A DNA stretch of 64,000 bases from Sulfuricurvum sp. (GTDB lineage: Bacteria; Campylobacterota; Campylobacteria; Campylobacterales; Sulfurimonadaceae), in the NCBI RefSeq assembly GCF_028681615.1, contig NZ_JAQUHV010000006.1, positions 38,164-102,163 on the forward strand, read 5' to 3'. Position 1 is the stretch's first letter. Each line of letters begins with the position of its first letter. Made by a program: the position numbers and the translations under genes. Under the pieces are notes generated by a model, which searched no databases, was not told the DNA's origin, and saw only the letters and a program-made list of their open reading frames with translations. Below are positions 54,981-63,813 of the stretch, piece after piece.

Positions 54981-56621
54981 TTATGCACCCGGAAGATCCA
55001 TTCTATGCTCAATGGAATAGGTAAAAGTTGGTGTTGTTAACCCGGTAATCTGGGTAACGTATTCTCCGGTTTTAGCGTTGAACACCAATATTCTGCCGCA
55101 GGTCCAATCCGAAACATACATATGCTCGCCATGTGCTGAAGGTTCTCCGTGGAGCAATCGAGGGGTGATGAGTTCACCCTTTTCATTTTTAACTGCGCCG
55201 ATATCCCACTCTTTAATTACTTTTAGATTATTCGGATCGATGAGCTGAACCGTTCCCTCTTTAGTAGCTTGAATAATACGTCCGACCATCAAGGTCTCTT
55301 TATCTACAAGATCAATTTTGTTGTAATTGTCTTCACCGCCTATGACATTGTCCGCCCATAAAAACGGTGTATGCTCGTTAGTTCCGATAAAAAGTCCGCC
55401 GCCCGCTGTTTTAGTGTGTTTCAAGACATGCCATTGATTATCCCAAATCGTGACATCTCCTACGTTCATGTTGACTGTTGCATGAAGCTGTTTGCCCAGT
55501 TTTTCATTGTACCAGCTCGAGCCCTGTCCTGGATGCGGCTTGCTTCCCGGTCCTGTATAGACTTTGTCCGCCAATGTTTTGGTTTTAAAATCGACGATTC
55601 CCATCACATCACTTCCTTGTGAAGCGATCATATAGTAGCGACCTACCTCTTCACCTTCATTCAAAAAGGCATCGTGCAATATTCTACCGATTTTAGGAAT
55701 ATCGCCGACGATTGGGAAATCCGGTTTGCTGTAATCGACTATATAGACGTGGCCTGCATCTTTAAGAGCAAATGCAATATACGGACCGTACGGGGTATCG
55801 GCAATCGATGCAACACGTGAAGATTTGATGTTACCATCCATGTCTTCGACTTGATCAGTAGAGTAGACTTTCAGAGGTTTAAGTGTCATGGCATCCAAAA
55901 GTACTGCACCGCCTGGAACATAGTTTCCTGCCATCAAATAGCGACCGTCAGGAGTACACGCGAGTCCACGGCTGTCACTTCCAACACGTATTTTAGCGAT
56001 GATCGGCTGCCCAGGTGCGTTTAGATCAAACATGTTTACCCATCCGTCACGGCTGATATTGTAGACATAACGAGGAATACGTTTATTTACAACTGTAACG
56101 TGGGTCGCAAAACCGGAGCTGTGTTTTGAGAGGACTTTATTGGTTGTACCGTCGATAAAACCAACTTTTGACGCATCACGTTCGGTAAAAACAACAATGT
56201 CCTGAACGCTTTTGACATCAGTCGGTTTTGGATATTTTTTATATAATTCTTCTCTGTTTTCGAGGACTTGATAGGTAGCAGCAACATCTTCAATGGTAAG
56301 TTTGGTTAACTGTTTTGCTTCGTATTTTAATAGGTATTGAACCATTTTATCGGCATCATCGCTGGTGAATTTGCTTTTAAATGAAGGCATTGCTGTACCG
56401 GCTCTACCGCTTAGGATTGTGTCTCTGAGGAAATAATCCCCTTTTTTCCCGATTGCTTTAGGATCAAGAGAACTCCCTACACCACCTTCATGATTGGGTC
56501 CATGACACCCCTGGCACTCTTTTTCAAACATTTGGGCTACATCCATTTTTGAATCTCCTGCCATGAGCGGAAGGGTCGCAAAAATAACGCCCGCAAGGGT
56601 TATACCAAGAATTTTTTTCAT
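54981..56621 (-). CDS. nirS: Cytochrome cd1 nitrite reductase
   Basis: The 546-residue protein has a signal peptide (about 1-21), a cytochrome c domain with CQGCH at 36-40, and an eight-bladed d1 propeller ('VGSDSRGLACTPDGRYLMAGNY' region, 'GRILHDAFLNEGEEVGRYYM', 'LHGEPSAHGEHMYVSDW'), with the active-site histidines in these segments. It reduces nitrite to NO in the periplasm. No heme d1 biosynthesis genes are in the window. Transcription is probably from the TTGAT-N4-ATCAA promoter at 56736. Confidence 0.95.
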   Translation of the reverse strand: MKKILGITLAGVIFATLPLMAGDSKMDVAQMFEKECQGCHGPNHEGGVGSSLDPKAIGKKGDYFLRDTILSGRAGTAMPSFKSKFTSDDADKMVQYLLKYEAKQLTKLTIEDVAATYQVLENREELYKKYPKPTDVKSVQDIVVFTERDASKVGFIDGTTNKVLSKHSSGFATHVTVVNKRIPRYVYNISRDGWVNMFDLNAPGQPIIAKIRVGSDSRGLACTPDGRYLMAGNYVPGGAVLLDAMTLKPLKVYSTDQVEDMDGNIKSSRVASIADTPYGPYIAFALKDAGHVYIVDYSKPDFPIVGDIPKIGRILHDAFLNEGEEVGRYYMIASQGSDVMGIVDFKTKTLADKVYTGPGSKPHPGQGSSWYNEKLGKQLHATVNMNVGDVTIWDNQWHVLKHTKTAGGGLFIGTNEHTPFLWADNVIGGEDNYNKIDLVDKETLMVGRIIQATKEGTVQLIDPNNLKVIKEWDIGAVKNEKGELITPRLLHGEPSAHGEHMYVSDWTCGRILVFNAKTGEYVTQITGLTTPTFTYSIEHRMDLPGA

Positions 56622-56735
56622 TCGTCACTCCTTGTACTTCTTAAATATGGATAATGCATACACTTTATTGATTTTACGATAAAGCTTTTAGATACCCATC
56701 TAAGTTAGTGTACTCGAAAAGGGTCCGTAGCTTCA

Positions 56736-56749
56736 TTGATATAAATCAA
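56736..56749. promoter_or_regulatory. FNR/DNR-type box before nirS
   Basis: TTGATATAAATCAA is a perfect FNR/DNR palindrome, 115 bases before the nirS start and just behind the stop of the Crp/Fnr gene. It would also control the glycyl-radical gene behind nirS. Confidence 0.78.
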
Positions 56750-56762
56750 ATTTTGAAAACTT

Positions 56763-57404
56763 TCATGTAAAAAGCTCTTTTAATCCCTCCCGATTTAAAA
56801 TGGTGAAATTTTTTCCTTCATCGCTGATCAAACCGAGAATTTTGATTTTTTTAAAAGAGCGTGAAAGTGTTTCAGGGGTAAGCCCCAAAATAGTTGCAAT
56901 TTTATGTCGTCTGGTTGAATCAGAAATGTCTCCATTCTCATACAGGAATTTCGCCACTCGTGAAGTTGCGTCCAGTGCCAGTCGCGTTGTAATAATGTTT
57001 TCGAGGTATTTTAGTTTTTGTGTCAGGGATTTTATCAATTCAAAAGATATCGTAGGATTCTTCAAAAAATCACGCTCAAAAAGGGGATAGTCGATTTCAA
57101 ATACATATCCTTCCGTTTGAAACTCGGCGGTTGCAGGAAACGGTATATGGTAGAGGTTCGCCATCTCTGCAACCAGTGATACAGGATAAAAATAGTGAAG
57201 AACAATTTCATTTTCTTTCATATCGGTTTTATAGGCTTTAATGATACCTTTAATCAGAATATAGAGTTTTTCAGAAGAAGCACCCTCATAAAACAGAGTT
57301 TGACCGCTTTGATAGTGCCGGAATTTGCCAATCGATGCCAACTGAGCCAAATCGTCTTTATTAAGGTGAGAAAAAAGAAAAATAGTTTTTAATTGATCCA
57401 ACAT
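56763..57404 (-). CDS. Crp/Fnr-family regulator, DNR-like
   Basis: The 213-residue protein has a cNMP-binding-like sensor domain (about 10-120), a dimer helix and a C-terminal HTH with the recognition helix 'TPETLSRSFKKI'; Glu and Ser-Arg at these places are those of FNR proteins that read TTGA half-sites. It has no cysteine at all, so it cannot be an Fe-S FNR; a DNR/NnrR-type NO sensor is more likely. It is the best candidate for the TTGAY-N4-RTCAA boxes before nirS, nnrS, cytochrome c and nrdD. Confidence 0.85.
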   Translation of the reverse strand: MLDQLKTIFLFSHLNKDDLAQLASIGKFRHYQSGQTLFYEGASSEKLYILIKGIIKAYKTDMKENEIVLHYFYPVSLVAEMANLYHIPFPATAEFQTEGYVFEIDYPLFERDFLKNPTISFELIKSLTQKLKYLENIITTRLALDATSRVAKFLYENGDISDSTRRHKIATILGLTPETLSRSFKKIKILGLISDEGKNFTILNREGLKELFT

Positions 57405-57454
57405 TGTATGTTCCTTTTAACAGTTTTACTGAGATTTATATGTAATGAATCGGG

Positions 57455-59659
57455 TCAAATTTTTAGATTGATTTGGGCAAACCATGCCCGTGCTTCCCCT
57501 TTTTCATAACTGTAATACTCAGTATTCAAAAGGTTGGTGACAGCGAGATCAAGATCGATATTTTTATTGACCCTGTATCCAATTTTCGTGTTAAAAATAC
57601 CTACCCCGTCGATAGAACCGTATACGTTTGAAGCGGTATCGCTGTTATCGGAATTGTTGTAGATTTTGGATTGGTAGTTGTAATTGATCAAAGCATAATA
57701 ATGTTGATTATCATAACTGAGAGAAACATTGACCATGTTCTCAGGTATACCGGCAAAACGTTTACCGATTAAAGCAGGATCGATGGTATCTTCTAAAATT
57801 TTGGTATAGGTTTTAGTATAGTTGGTATTGAGTGTAAAATCGTATTTCAGTGGTTGAAAATATGCAAGTTCATACCCTTGGCTTCTGGCTTTACCAACGT
57901 TAATTCGTTCATAATAACTTTTACCGCCGATGAGAATCGGAGGTTTTGTCGAGATCATGTCTTCGATAATCGTATGAAACCAATAGGCTTTAAAAAGACC
58001 ATTTTGCGGTGTTTTTTGTTCCACTCCAAAATCATATGATTGGCTTTGTTCAGGATTTAGATCTGGGTTCGCCATATAAACACGATTGATCGCGGCAATT
58101 TCATAAGTTCGGTAGAGATTGACCGGATCAGGCGCTCGGAAGGCTTTCCCCCAGGAAGTTTTGAGAGTCGTATCTTCGCTTGCTTGATAATTGAGTGATA
58201 CTTTTGGAGAAAAATTGTGTGCGTGTTGGGTAGGGTAGTTTTGATTGAGTGTTGTATTGGAAGTATTCGCATCGGAAACATACCCATCGTACCCTTTCCA
58301 TGATTCAAAACGTCCACCAATATTGGTGGAAAGTGTATTGGTGATATCACTTTGAATTTCAGCAAACCCAGCGATAATCCGTTCTTTCCCCCCTGAACTC
58401 GAAGTCATGAGTATTTTTGTATCCTCATCTCTCCAATCCGATAGCGTATTGGTGTCTGAAATCGACGTGTTACGTTTGTATTCTCCTCCTAAAAGCAGTA
58501 ATGAATTTCCTATCGCTTTTTGCCACGTCGCGTGGAGCATAGTATTTTTTGCTTCCCTGGGGGTTACGGTGCCGCTTCCCCCGTTTTGTGTTGCCGTTGT
58601 CCCTGCCAATGTATACCAATCTTTCACCGACAACAGTGAATAGCGGATATCAAAGGTAGAGTCTGAAAAATTATGGAGGTAATCGATAGTGTAAAGATCA
58701 CTGGTTAAATCGTTCTGGCCTTGTAAAAATTTACTTTCTTTTAAACCGGTAGAGGGAGAACCCGGATAGGAAAAAACCGTATTGCCCGATGAATCCTGCG
58801 TAATATACGATTGTGGATCAGAATAGCTAACATGATAATGTGATTGCCGATAGGAGGCGTTGATTGTGTCTTTGTTAGTCGGCGTGTAGACCAATTTGGT
58901 AGACAAATCGTATTTATTGACACCCCGGTTACCAGCATTGCCTACAATCCATTGCGTTGTACTTGGAACGGGGGAAGATGTTTCATGAATATAACCGCTA
59001 TACCCTGTTTTTGGTTGGGTTACGGTTACAAAATCGGATCGGTATCCGTCTGTACCAAGCGCGCTATAACTTATTTTAAATTTTAATCCATCGGTAATTT
59101 TATCAGCTGCCGATACATATATCTTTGTTAAATTTGCTTGAGCTTCACCACCGCTGAATGCATCTCCATAGCCGATACTCGCCTTGTACTCAGGTGTATT
59201 TGGCATTCGGGTAATATAATTGATAACCCCGCCCATAGCACTACTGCCATATAGGCTCGAAAATGGTCCTCGGATCACTTCAACCCGTTCCAAGTCTTCA
59301 GGCAAAACAATATAGGGAGTTGAGGTGCTGCTCGTGTAGCTGGTGTTCATAGGTATCCCATCCAGCAATATCATTGTACGTGATTGATCCGGAACTCCGC
59401 GGAGCACTACGGTAGGATTCACATCCGATAGTCCTCTATGTTCTATTGCCGTAACCCCTTCTAGCCCTTTGACAACCTCTTTGAGATGATCTGCTGGCAA
59501 CAAACCAATCGCTTCTTTTGAAATGACACTGACACTCCCGGGAGCATCTTGAAGAGTAGTTTCAGTTTGGGTTGCCGTTATGATGATCGGATCTAAAGTG
59601 ATTCCATCAGCTATTAAATAAGTCGCGGAAAGTAATGAAAGCATGATGGTTTTTTTCAT
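57455..59659 (-). CDS. TonB-dependent outer-membrane receptor
   Basis: The 734-residue protein has a signal peptide, a TonB box-like 'DPIIITATQTE', a plug domain ('LDGIPMNTSY', 'DLERVEVIRGPFSSLYGSSAMGGVINYIT' region 128-155) and a 22-strand barrel ending in a terminal aromatic-rich strand. It most resembles vitamin B12/heme/siderophore-type receptors. The ligand is unknown; the nir neighbourhood hints at a metal or heme needed for denitrification. Confidence 0.88.
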   Translation of the reverse strand: MKKTIMLSLLSATYLIADGITLDPIIITATQTETTLQDAPGSVSVISKEAIGLLPADHLKEVVKGLEGVTAIEHRGLSDVNPTVVLRGVPDQSRTMILLDGIPMNTSYTSSTSTPYIVLPEDLERVEVIRGPFSSLYGSSAMGGVINYITRMPNTPEYKASIGYGDAFSGGEAQANLTKIYVSAADKITDGLKFKISYSALGTDGYRSDFVTVTQPKTGYSGYIHETSSPVPSTTQWIVGNAGNRGVNKYDLSTKLVYTPTNKDTINASYRQSHYHVSYSDPQSYITQDSSGNTVFSYPGSPSTGLKESKFLQGQNDLTSDLYTIDYLHNFSDSTFDIRYSLLSVKDWYTLAGTTATQNGGSGTVTPREAKNTMLHATWQKAIGNSLLLLGGEYKRNTSISDTNTLSDWRDEDTKILMTSSSGGKERIIAGFAEIQSDITNTLSTNIGGRFESWKGYDGYVSDANTSNTTLNQNYPTQHAHNFSPKVSLNYQASEDTTLKTSWGKAFRAPDPVNLYRTYEIAAINRVYMANPDLNPEQSQSYDFGVEQKTPQNGLFKAYWFHTIIEDMISTKPPILIGGKSYYERINVGKARSQGYELAYFQPLKYDFTLNTNYTKTYTKILEDTIDPALIGKRFAGIPENMVNVSLSYDNQHYYALINYNYQSKIYNNSDNSDTASNVYGSIDGVGIFNTKIGYRVNKNIDLDLAVTNLLNTEYYSYEKGEARAWFAQINLKI

Positions 59660-59763
59660 GTTTGCTCCTATTGTATAAGTAATTTTGGAATAGGAGTTCG
59701 TGCAAGCAGTATAGTGCTTTATCAGTGCTGACCTTAAGGAGGGTTTTTTTAATCTATACTGCT

Positions 59764-59795
59764 CGAACCAACCCCCACACGAGGGGGGAGGGTAT
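59764..59795 (-). terminator. Possible terminator after cytochrome c gene
   Basis: On the minus strand a C-rich run and a G-rich run (CCCCC and GGGGG, around an ACACGA-type loop) can pair just behind the cytochrome stop. There is no clear T run, so this is uncertain. Confidence 0.35.
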
Positions 59796-60091
59796 TATTT
59801 ACCGATATGGGCTGCCAAAGCTGTGATCTGTGCATCATTTAATGATGCTACTTGACCTTTCATAACCGCTTTGGATGCTGCACCGTAGCTTCCGTCTTTA
59901 TAGCCTTTCAATGCGGCTGTAATTTGACTTTTAGTCATATCTTTGATAATTTTACTTTTGCCTAATGCCGCTTTTTCACCTTGTGCCCCATGACAGACTG
60001 CACATTTTTTAAAAAGATCTGCACCTTCATCCGCCATAGATGTACTCCATAGACCAAACAATACGCTTACCGCGATTAACACTTTTTTCAT
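59795..60091 (-). CDS. Cytochrome c-553-like monoheme protein
   Basis: The 98-residue protein has a signal peptide ending near SMA (residue 20), one heme site CAVCH at 30-34 and a C-terminal helix 'DAQITALAAHIG'. It is a small soluble class I cytochrome, likely an electron carrier to NirS or the terminal oxidase. A TTGAT-N4-GTCAA box lies 55 bases before the start. Confidence 0.88.
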   Translation of the reverse strand: MKKVLIAVSVLFGLWSTSMADEGADLFKKCAVCHGAQGEKAALGKSKIIKDMTKSQITAALKGYKDGSYGAASKAVMKGQVASLNDAQITALAAHIGK

Positions 60092-60146
60092 TGCAAACTC
60101 CTACAAAAAGAATACGTCATTGTAAAGCGTTTAAAGAAGAAAGTCT

Positions 60147-60160
60147 TTGATATAGGTCAA
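60147..60160. promoter_or_regulatory. FNR/DNR-type box before cytochrome c
   Basis: TTGATATAGGTCAA (one mismatch to a perfect palindrome) lies 55 bases before the cytochrome start and overlaps the last codons of nrdG. Confidence 0.68.
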
Positions 60161-60822
60161 TTGCGCAGTGTGACATAACGTTCTAGCAATGGGTAGTCGA
60201 TAAGATGTCGGGAAGAGGGGAGAGTGCCCAGTGTTGGGACGCCGTCACGAAAAAGCTGTACATAAAACGGACGCGTGTAGCCTTCTTGCAAAAGATTCTC
60301 AGCCATACTGATGATGTGTGCTTCACTAAGCAGATCAGGATGATAGGTAGTTCGTACTTCAAAATCAACGGCATATCTTTGGAGCAGGCGAAAGCTCTCC
60401 CAAAATCTGGATTCGCTCCCGCCGCCACAGATTCGGCTCATTTCAGAAGAGGGGGCTTTGTAATCGAGTGCAACGTAATCCAAAAGAGATTCATCCAGTA
60501 GTACTTGAATGACATCAGGACGCATGGCGTTGGTATCAAGTTTGATTTTATAACCGAGTGCTTTGATAGAACGGCAAAAAGGGACGAGATTGGGATAGAG
60601 GGTGGCTTCTCCACCACTCAGGACGACTCCTTCGAGCAGGCCTTGCCGTTTAGTCAAGAAAGAGAGAGCTGTTTCTTCATCAATCTTTGCAGTACCTAGA
60701 ACGATATCGGGGTTATAGCAATAGGTACAGCGAAGATTGCACCCTGCAAACCACAAAATGGCGGCAGGTATATCAGGGAAATCTAGAAGGGTAAACGGCG
60801 TCAAATCATAAAGGGCTTTCAT
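60157..60822 (-). CDS. nrdG: Anaerobic ribonucleotide reductase activating protein
   Basis: The 221-residue radical SAM protein has cluster ligands Cys28, Cys32 and Cys35 (GCNLRCTYCY) and 'LSGGEATLYP'. It is the longer NrdG form. It generates the glycyl radical needed by NrdD; here the target glycine is on a separate small protein. It lies 6 bases behind nrdD. Confidence 0.92.
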   Translation of the reverse strand: MKALYDLTPFTLLDFPDIPAAILWFAGCNLRCTYCYNPDIVLGTAKIDEETALSFLTKRQGLLEGVVLSGGEATLYPNLVPFCRSIKALGYKIKLDTNAMRPDVIQVLLDESLLDYVALDYKAPSSEMSRICGGGSESRFWESFRLLQRYAVDFEVRTTYHPDLLSEAHIISMAENLLQEGYTRPFYVQLFRDGVPTLGTLPSSRHLIDYPLLERYVTLRN

Positions 60823-60828
60823 CGGACA

Positions 60829-62931
60829 TCACGCTGACTCTTTGAGAAGGATTTCGGTATCGCATTTAGGGCAGTATTCGTGTTCGCCGTTGAGATACCC
60901 GTGTACGGGACAGACTGAGAAAGTCGGAGTCACGGTGATATAAGGAAGACGGAAATTGGTAATGACATTTTTAACCATGCGACGGCAGGCTTCGCCTGAG
61001 CTCAAACGCTCGCCCATATAAAGATGCAAAACCGTACCGCCCGTATAGCGGCATTGCAACTCGTCTTGCAGCGTAAGTGCTTCGAACGGATCGGAGGTGA
61101 GATCGACGGGGAGCTGAGAACTGTTCGTATAATAAATATTTTCCCCTTCGCCAGCTTGGAGGATATCGGGGTAACGTTTGATGTCTTCTTTAGCAAAACG
61201 ATAGGTTGTCCCTTCTGCAGGGGTGGCTTCGAGGTTGTAGAGATTGCCGCTTTTTTCCTGAAATGCGCGCATTTTTTCACGCATATGATCGAGAATAGAG
61301 AGGGCAAACTCCGTTCCCCATTGCGTTGCTATCGTTTCAGTATCATTGGTCATGTTGCGAATCATTTCGTTCATTCCGTTGACGCCGATGGTAGAGAAAT
61401 GGTTATGAAACCCTTTCAAATAGCGTGCGGTATAGGGATAAAGCCCTCGTTTGAACATATCTTGGACAAAAACCCGCTTTTTTTCCAGTGTGGAATAGGC
61501 GATATCGATAAGTTTATCGAGTTCTTCTAAAAGCTGTGTCTGGTTATTTTTGTATAAATACCCCAAGCGTGCCATATTGATGGTAACGACACCGATGCTT
61601 CCCGTCATCTCGGCGCTTCCGAATAGACCGCCGCCGCGTTTGAGCAGTTCGCGCAAATCAAGCTGCAGTCTGCAGCACATGCTTCGAACATGTCCGGGCT
61701 TGTAGGCATGAGGATTTTCAATCGGATTTCCGTTTTCGTCACGTAGATATTGGCTGCCGATAAAATTTTGGAAATAGCTGGAACCTATTTTGGCGGTATT
61801 TTCAAACAGCACATCGGTATTTGGGCCGTACCAGTCGAAATCTTCCGTGATATTGACGGTTGGGATCGGAAACGTAAACGGTGCGCCGGTCGCATCCCCT
61901 TCGCTCATTACTTCATAAAAGGCTCGGTTGATCTGATCCATTTCAGACTGAAAATCCGAATAGGTGAGATCGTCCAATGATCTTTTATCCCGTTCAAACA
62001 GTTTACGCTGATGATGGGCGGTAAACGGGAAATCGTGAAACAGATGAAGATCATTGCATGTCGGAAACTGTTGTGCCAGATCATCCGGTACTGTCCAATC
62101 CAGTGTGATATTGGTAAAGGGTGATTGTCCCCAACGTGCCGGGACATTGAGGTTATAAACAAATCCACGGATTGCTTTTTTGATTTCAATAAATGAGAGC
62201 TCATCGGCAAAAACATAGGGAGCCAAATAGGTGTCAAAAGAACTAAATGCCTGTGCACCTGCCCACTCGGACTGCAAAATTCCTAAAAAATTGGCCATTT
62301 GTCCGAGAGCTTCTCTAAAATGGCGCGGAGGAGTGCTCTCAACTCGTCCACGAACGCCGTTGAACCCTTCATTAAGCAGTGCTCTGAGGCTCCATCCGGC
62401 GCAATATCCTGTTAAACAGTCAAGATCATGGATGTGGATGTCACCGTTACGATGAGCTGCACCTTCATGTGGAGCATAGACTTTATCGAGCCAAAAATTA
62501 GCGATGACTTTGCCCGCGAGGTTATTCACCAATCCGGCATTGGAATAGCCTGTATTGGCATTCGCATTGACACGCCAATCGGATTTGTGAATGTATTCTT
62601 CGACGCTTTGGGTGGAGTTGACATAGGTAGTGTCATTTCCTAACCCTAAAATGTGTTCACGCTGCATTTTGTGCAGAAAACGATAGGTAATAAAGGATTT
62701 CATAACTTCAAAATAACCCGCATGATAGAGGGTACGTTCGATAATATCTTGAATGGCTTCTACTTCGAAAACATTGTCATATAAAACGGTAAACAAAACT
62801 TCGGTACTAACATGATCATCCACCGCGACAAAAACGCTTTCGAACGCTTTTTCGATTGCGTCCCTGATTTTAAAGGGGTAAAACGGTTCTGTGGAACCGT
62901 CCCGTTTAACTACATGTGTGATTGGATCCAT
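60829..62931 (-). CDS. nrdD: Anaerobic ribonucleoside-triphosphate reductase, lacking the glycyl-radical domain
   Basis: The 700-residue protein has an N-terminal ATP-cone (about 1-95), the ten-stranded barrel core ('HIHDLDCLTGYCAGWSL', 'SMCCRLQLDLRELLKRGGG', 'STIGVNGMNEMIRN') and a C-terminal zinc ribbon (CPVH at 674-677, CPKC at 687-690). The chain ends ten residues later. The RVxGY segment that carries the radical glycine in NrdD is absent, and only 6 bases separate the stop from nrdG, so no lost piece lies behind it. The missing segment is the small gene at 54795-54959. Confidence 0.93.
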   Translation of the reverse strand: MDPITHVVKRDGSTEPFYPFKIRDAIEKAFESVFVAVDDHVSTEVLFTVLYDNVFEVEAIQDIIERTLYHAGYFEVMKSFITYRFLHKMQREHILGLGNDTTYVNSTQSVEEYIHKSDWRVNANANTGYSNAGLVNNLAGKVIANFWLDKVYAPHEGAAHRNGDIHIHDLDCLTGYCAGWSLRALLNEGFNGVRGRVESTPPRHFREALGQMANFLGILQSEWAGAQAFSSFDTYLAPYVFADELSFIEIKKAIRGFVYNLNVPARWGQSPFTNITLDWTVPDDLAQQFPTCNDLHLFHDFPFTAHHQRKLFERDKRSLDDLTYSDFQSEMDQINRAFYEVMSEGDATGAPFTFPIPTVNITEDFDWYGPNTDVLFENTAKIGSSYFQNFIGSQYLRDENGNPIENPHAYKPGHVRSMCCRLQLDLRELLKRGGGLFGSAEMTGSIGVVTINMARLGYLYKNNQTQLLEELDKLIDIAYSTLEKKRVFVQDMFKRGLYPYTARYLKGFHNHFSTIGVNGMNEMIRNMTNDTETIATQWGTEFALSILDHMREKMRAFQEKSGNLYNLEATPAEGTTYRFAKEDIKRYPDILQAGEGENIYYTNSSQLPVDLTSDPFEALTLQDELQCRYTGGTVLHLYMGERLSSGEACRRMVKNVITNFRLPYITVTPTFSVCPVHGYLNGEHEYCPKCDTEILLKESA

Positions 62932-63003
62932 AGGCGTATCTTCCTTTTACGTTAAGTCTTACTTTTGAATGAAACATTTTAATTGATTCGGTAATAAATG
63001 TCT

Positions 63004-63017
63004 TTGACCTTTGTCAA
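63004..63017. promoter_or_regulatory. FNR/DNR-type box before nrdD
   Basis: TTGACCTTTGTCAA is a near-perfect DNR/FNR palindrome 73 bases before the nrdD start, in the 260-base gap to the divergent cytochrome gene. It suggests that nrdDG is induced with the denitrification genes. Confidence 0.7.
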
Positions 63018-63191
63018 TTGTTGTCGGGTAAGAACTGGAATGCGTTCGAATCTCCCTCGATATTAATTACCTATTCTACAAACTTCAAAAACTTAATTTC
63101 TCTTTTACAAGGTACATACACATAAAAAAATTATATTTATTTAATGAATTATCAACTACAGTGTAGTATTGGTTCGTCAAGGAAGGTTTAT

Positions 63192-63596
63192 ATGCGTAAA
63201 AAAATATTAATCAGCATTGTTGCGGCATTGACTTTAACCATGAATGCTTGGGCAATTGAATATAGTTTAAAAGACAATATGCTCAAACTTAACAGTTATA
63301 TGATACAGATGCAGGCCGCATTTATAGAAGGTAATAAAGACAAAGCTGTAAGAACAGCAAATGCCCTGAATGGAGAAGCTAAAATACTTTTTGGTGATGA
63401 AAATCTTATGGCAACTTTACTTCCAAAAGGTAAAGAAAATAAAGTCCGCATTGCGTTGATGTCATCTCGAACGATCGATGATGATGTTGTAATAATCAAT
63501 GCAAGTATGAATACTGGGCATTGGGAAACTGCACAAAATGCATATTTAGATATTCAAAAAACATGTATGCGCTGTCACACCCTTATACGCGACTGA
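63192..63596 (+). CDS. Small exported cytochrome c with C-terminal heme site (class II-like)
   Basis: The ATG at 63192 has AAGGAAGG in front and starts directly at a signal peptide (cleavage near AWA, residue 21); the frame from 63144 is less likely. The 134-residue protein is helical and has its only CxxCH (CMRCH) eight residues from the end. A C-terminal heme site in a four-helix protein is the layout of cytochrome c'/c-556, some of which bind NO. A relationship is inferred from layout only. Confidence 0.75.
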   Translation: MRKKILISIVAALTLTMNAWAIEYSLKDNMLKLNSYMIQMQAAFIEGNKDKAVRTANALNGEAKILFGDENLMATLLPKGKENKVRIALMSSRTIDDDVVIINASMNTGHWETAQNAYLDIQKTCMRCHTLIRD

Positions 63597-63783
63597 TAAC
63601 AGCAGACTATTTCAGCCCGAACTCTTTACCAGTCAGAATGAAGCATTGTCTGTATTACTGTTGGTGATTTATGGATATTTTGCTTAGACAAAGAGAGAAA
63701 TAATTAGCGAGAGAACGAAAAAAGTGTCTATTTTAGGGGGTTTATAGTTTTTTGTGGTGATTGTTTAGAAGAGATGATTTTTA

Positions 63784-63809
63784 TTTTCATGCCCCGTAGG
63801 GCATGAAAA
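63784..63809. terminator. Bidirectional terminator
   Basis: TTTTCATGCCC (63784-63794) and GGGCATGAAAA (63799-63809) form an 11-bp perfect stem with a 4-nt loop and A/T runs on both sides. It lies 4 bases behind the stop of the partial porin and can serve that gene and the cytochrome gene. Confidence 0.85.
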
Positions 63810-63813
63810 AAGA

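Noticed and set aside
57455..59659. TonB receptor as the lanthanide-uptake receptor of the PQQ island
   Set aside because: It lies 22 kb from the island among nir genes, lacks the tandem-heptamer promoter, and nothing in the sequence shows the ligand.
60823..60840. Possible frameshift that cut the glycyl-radical domain off nrdD
   Set aside because: Only 6 bases separate the nrdD stop from the nrdG start, so no remnant domain is present downstream; the domain has moved to 54795-54959.
63156..63166. CTACAGTGTAG palindrome as another Rrf2 operator
   Set aside because: The half-sites are 3 bases apart, not 6 as in the three dyads before norC and tolC.
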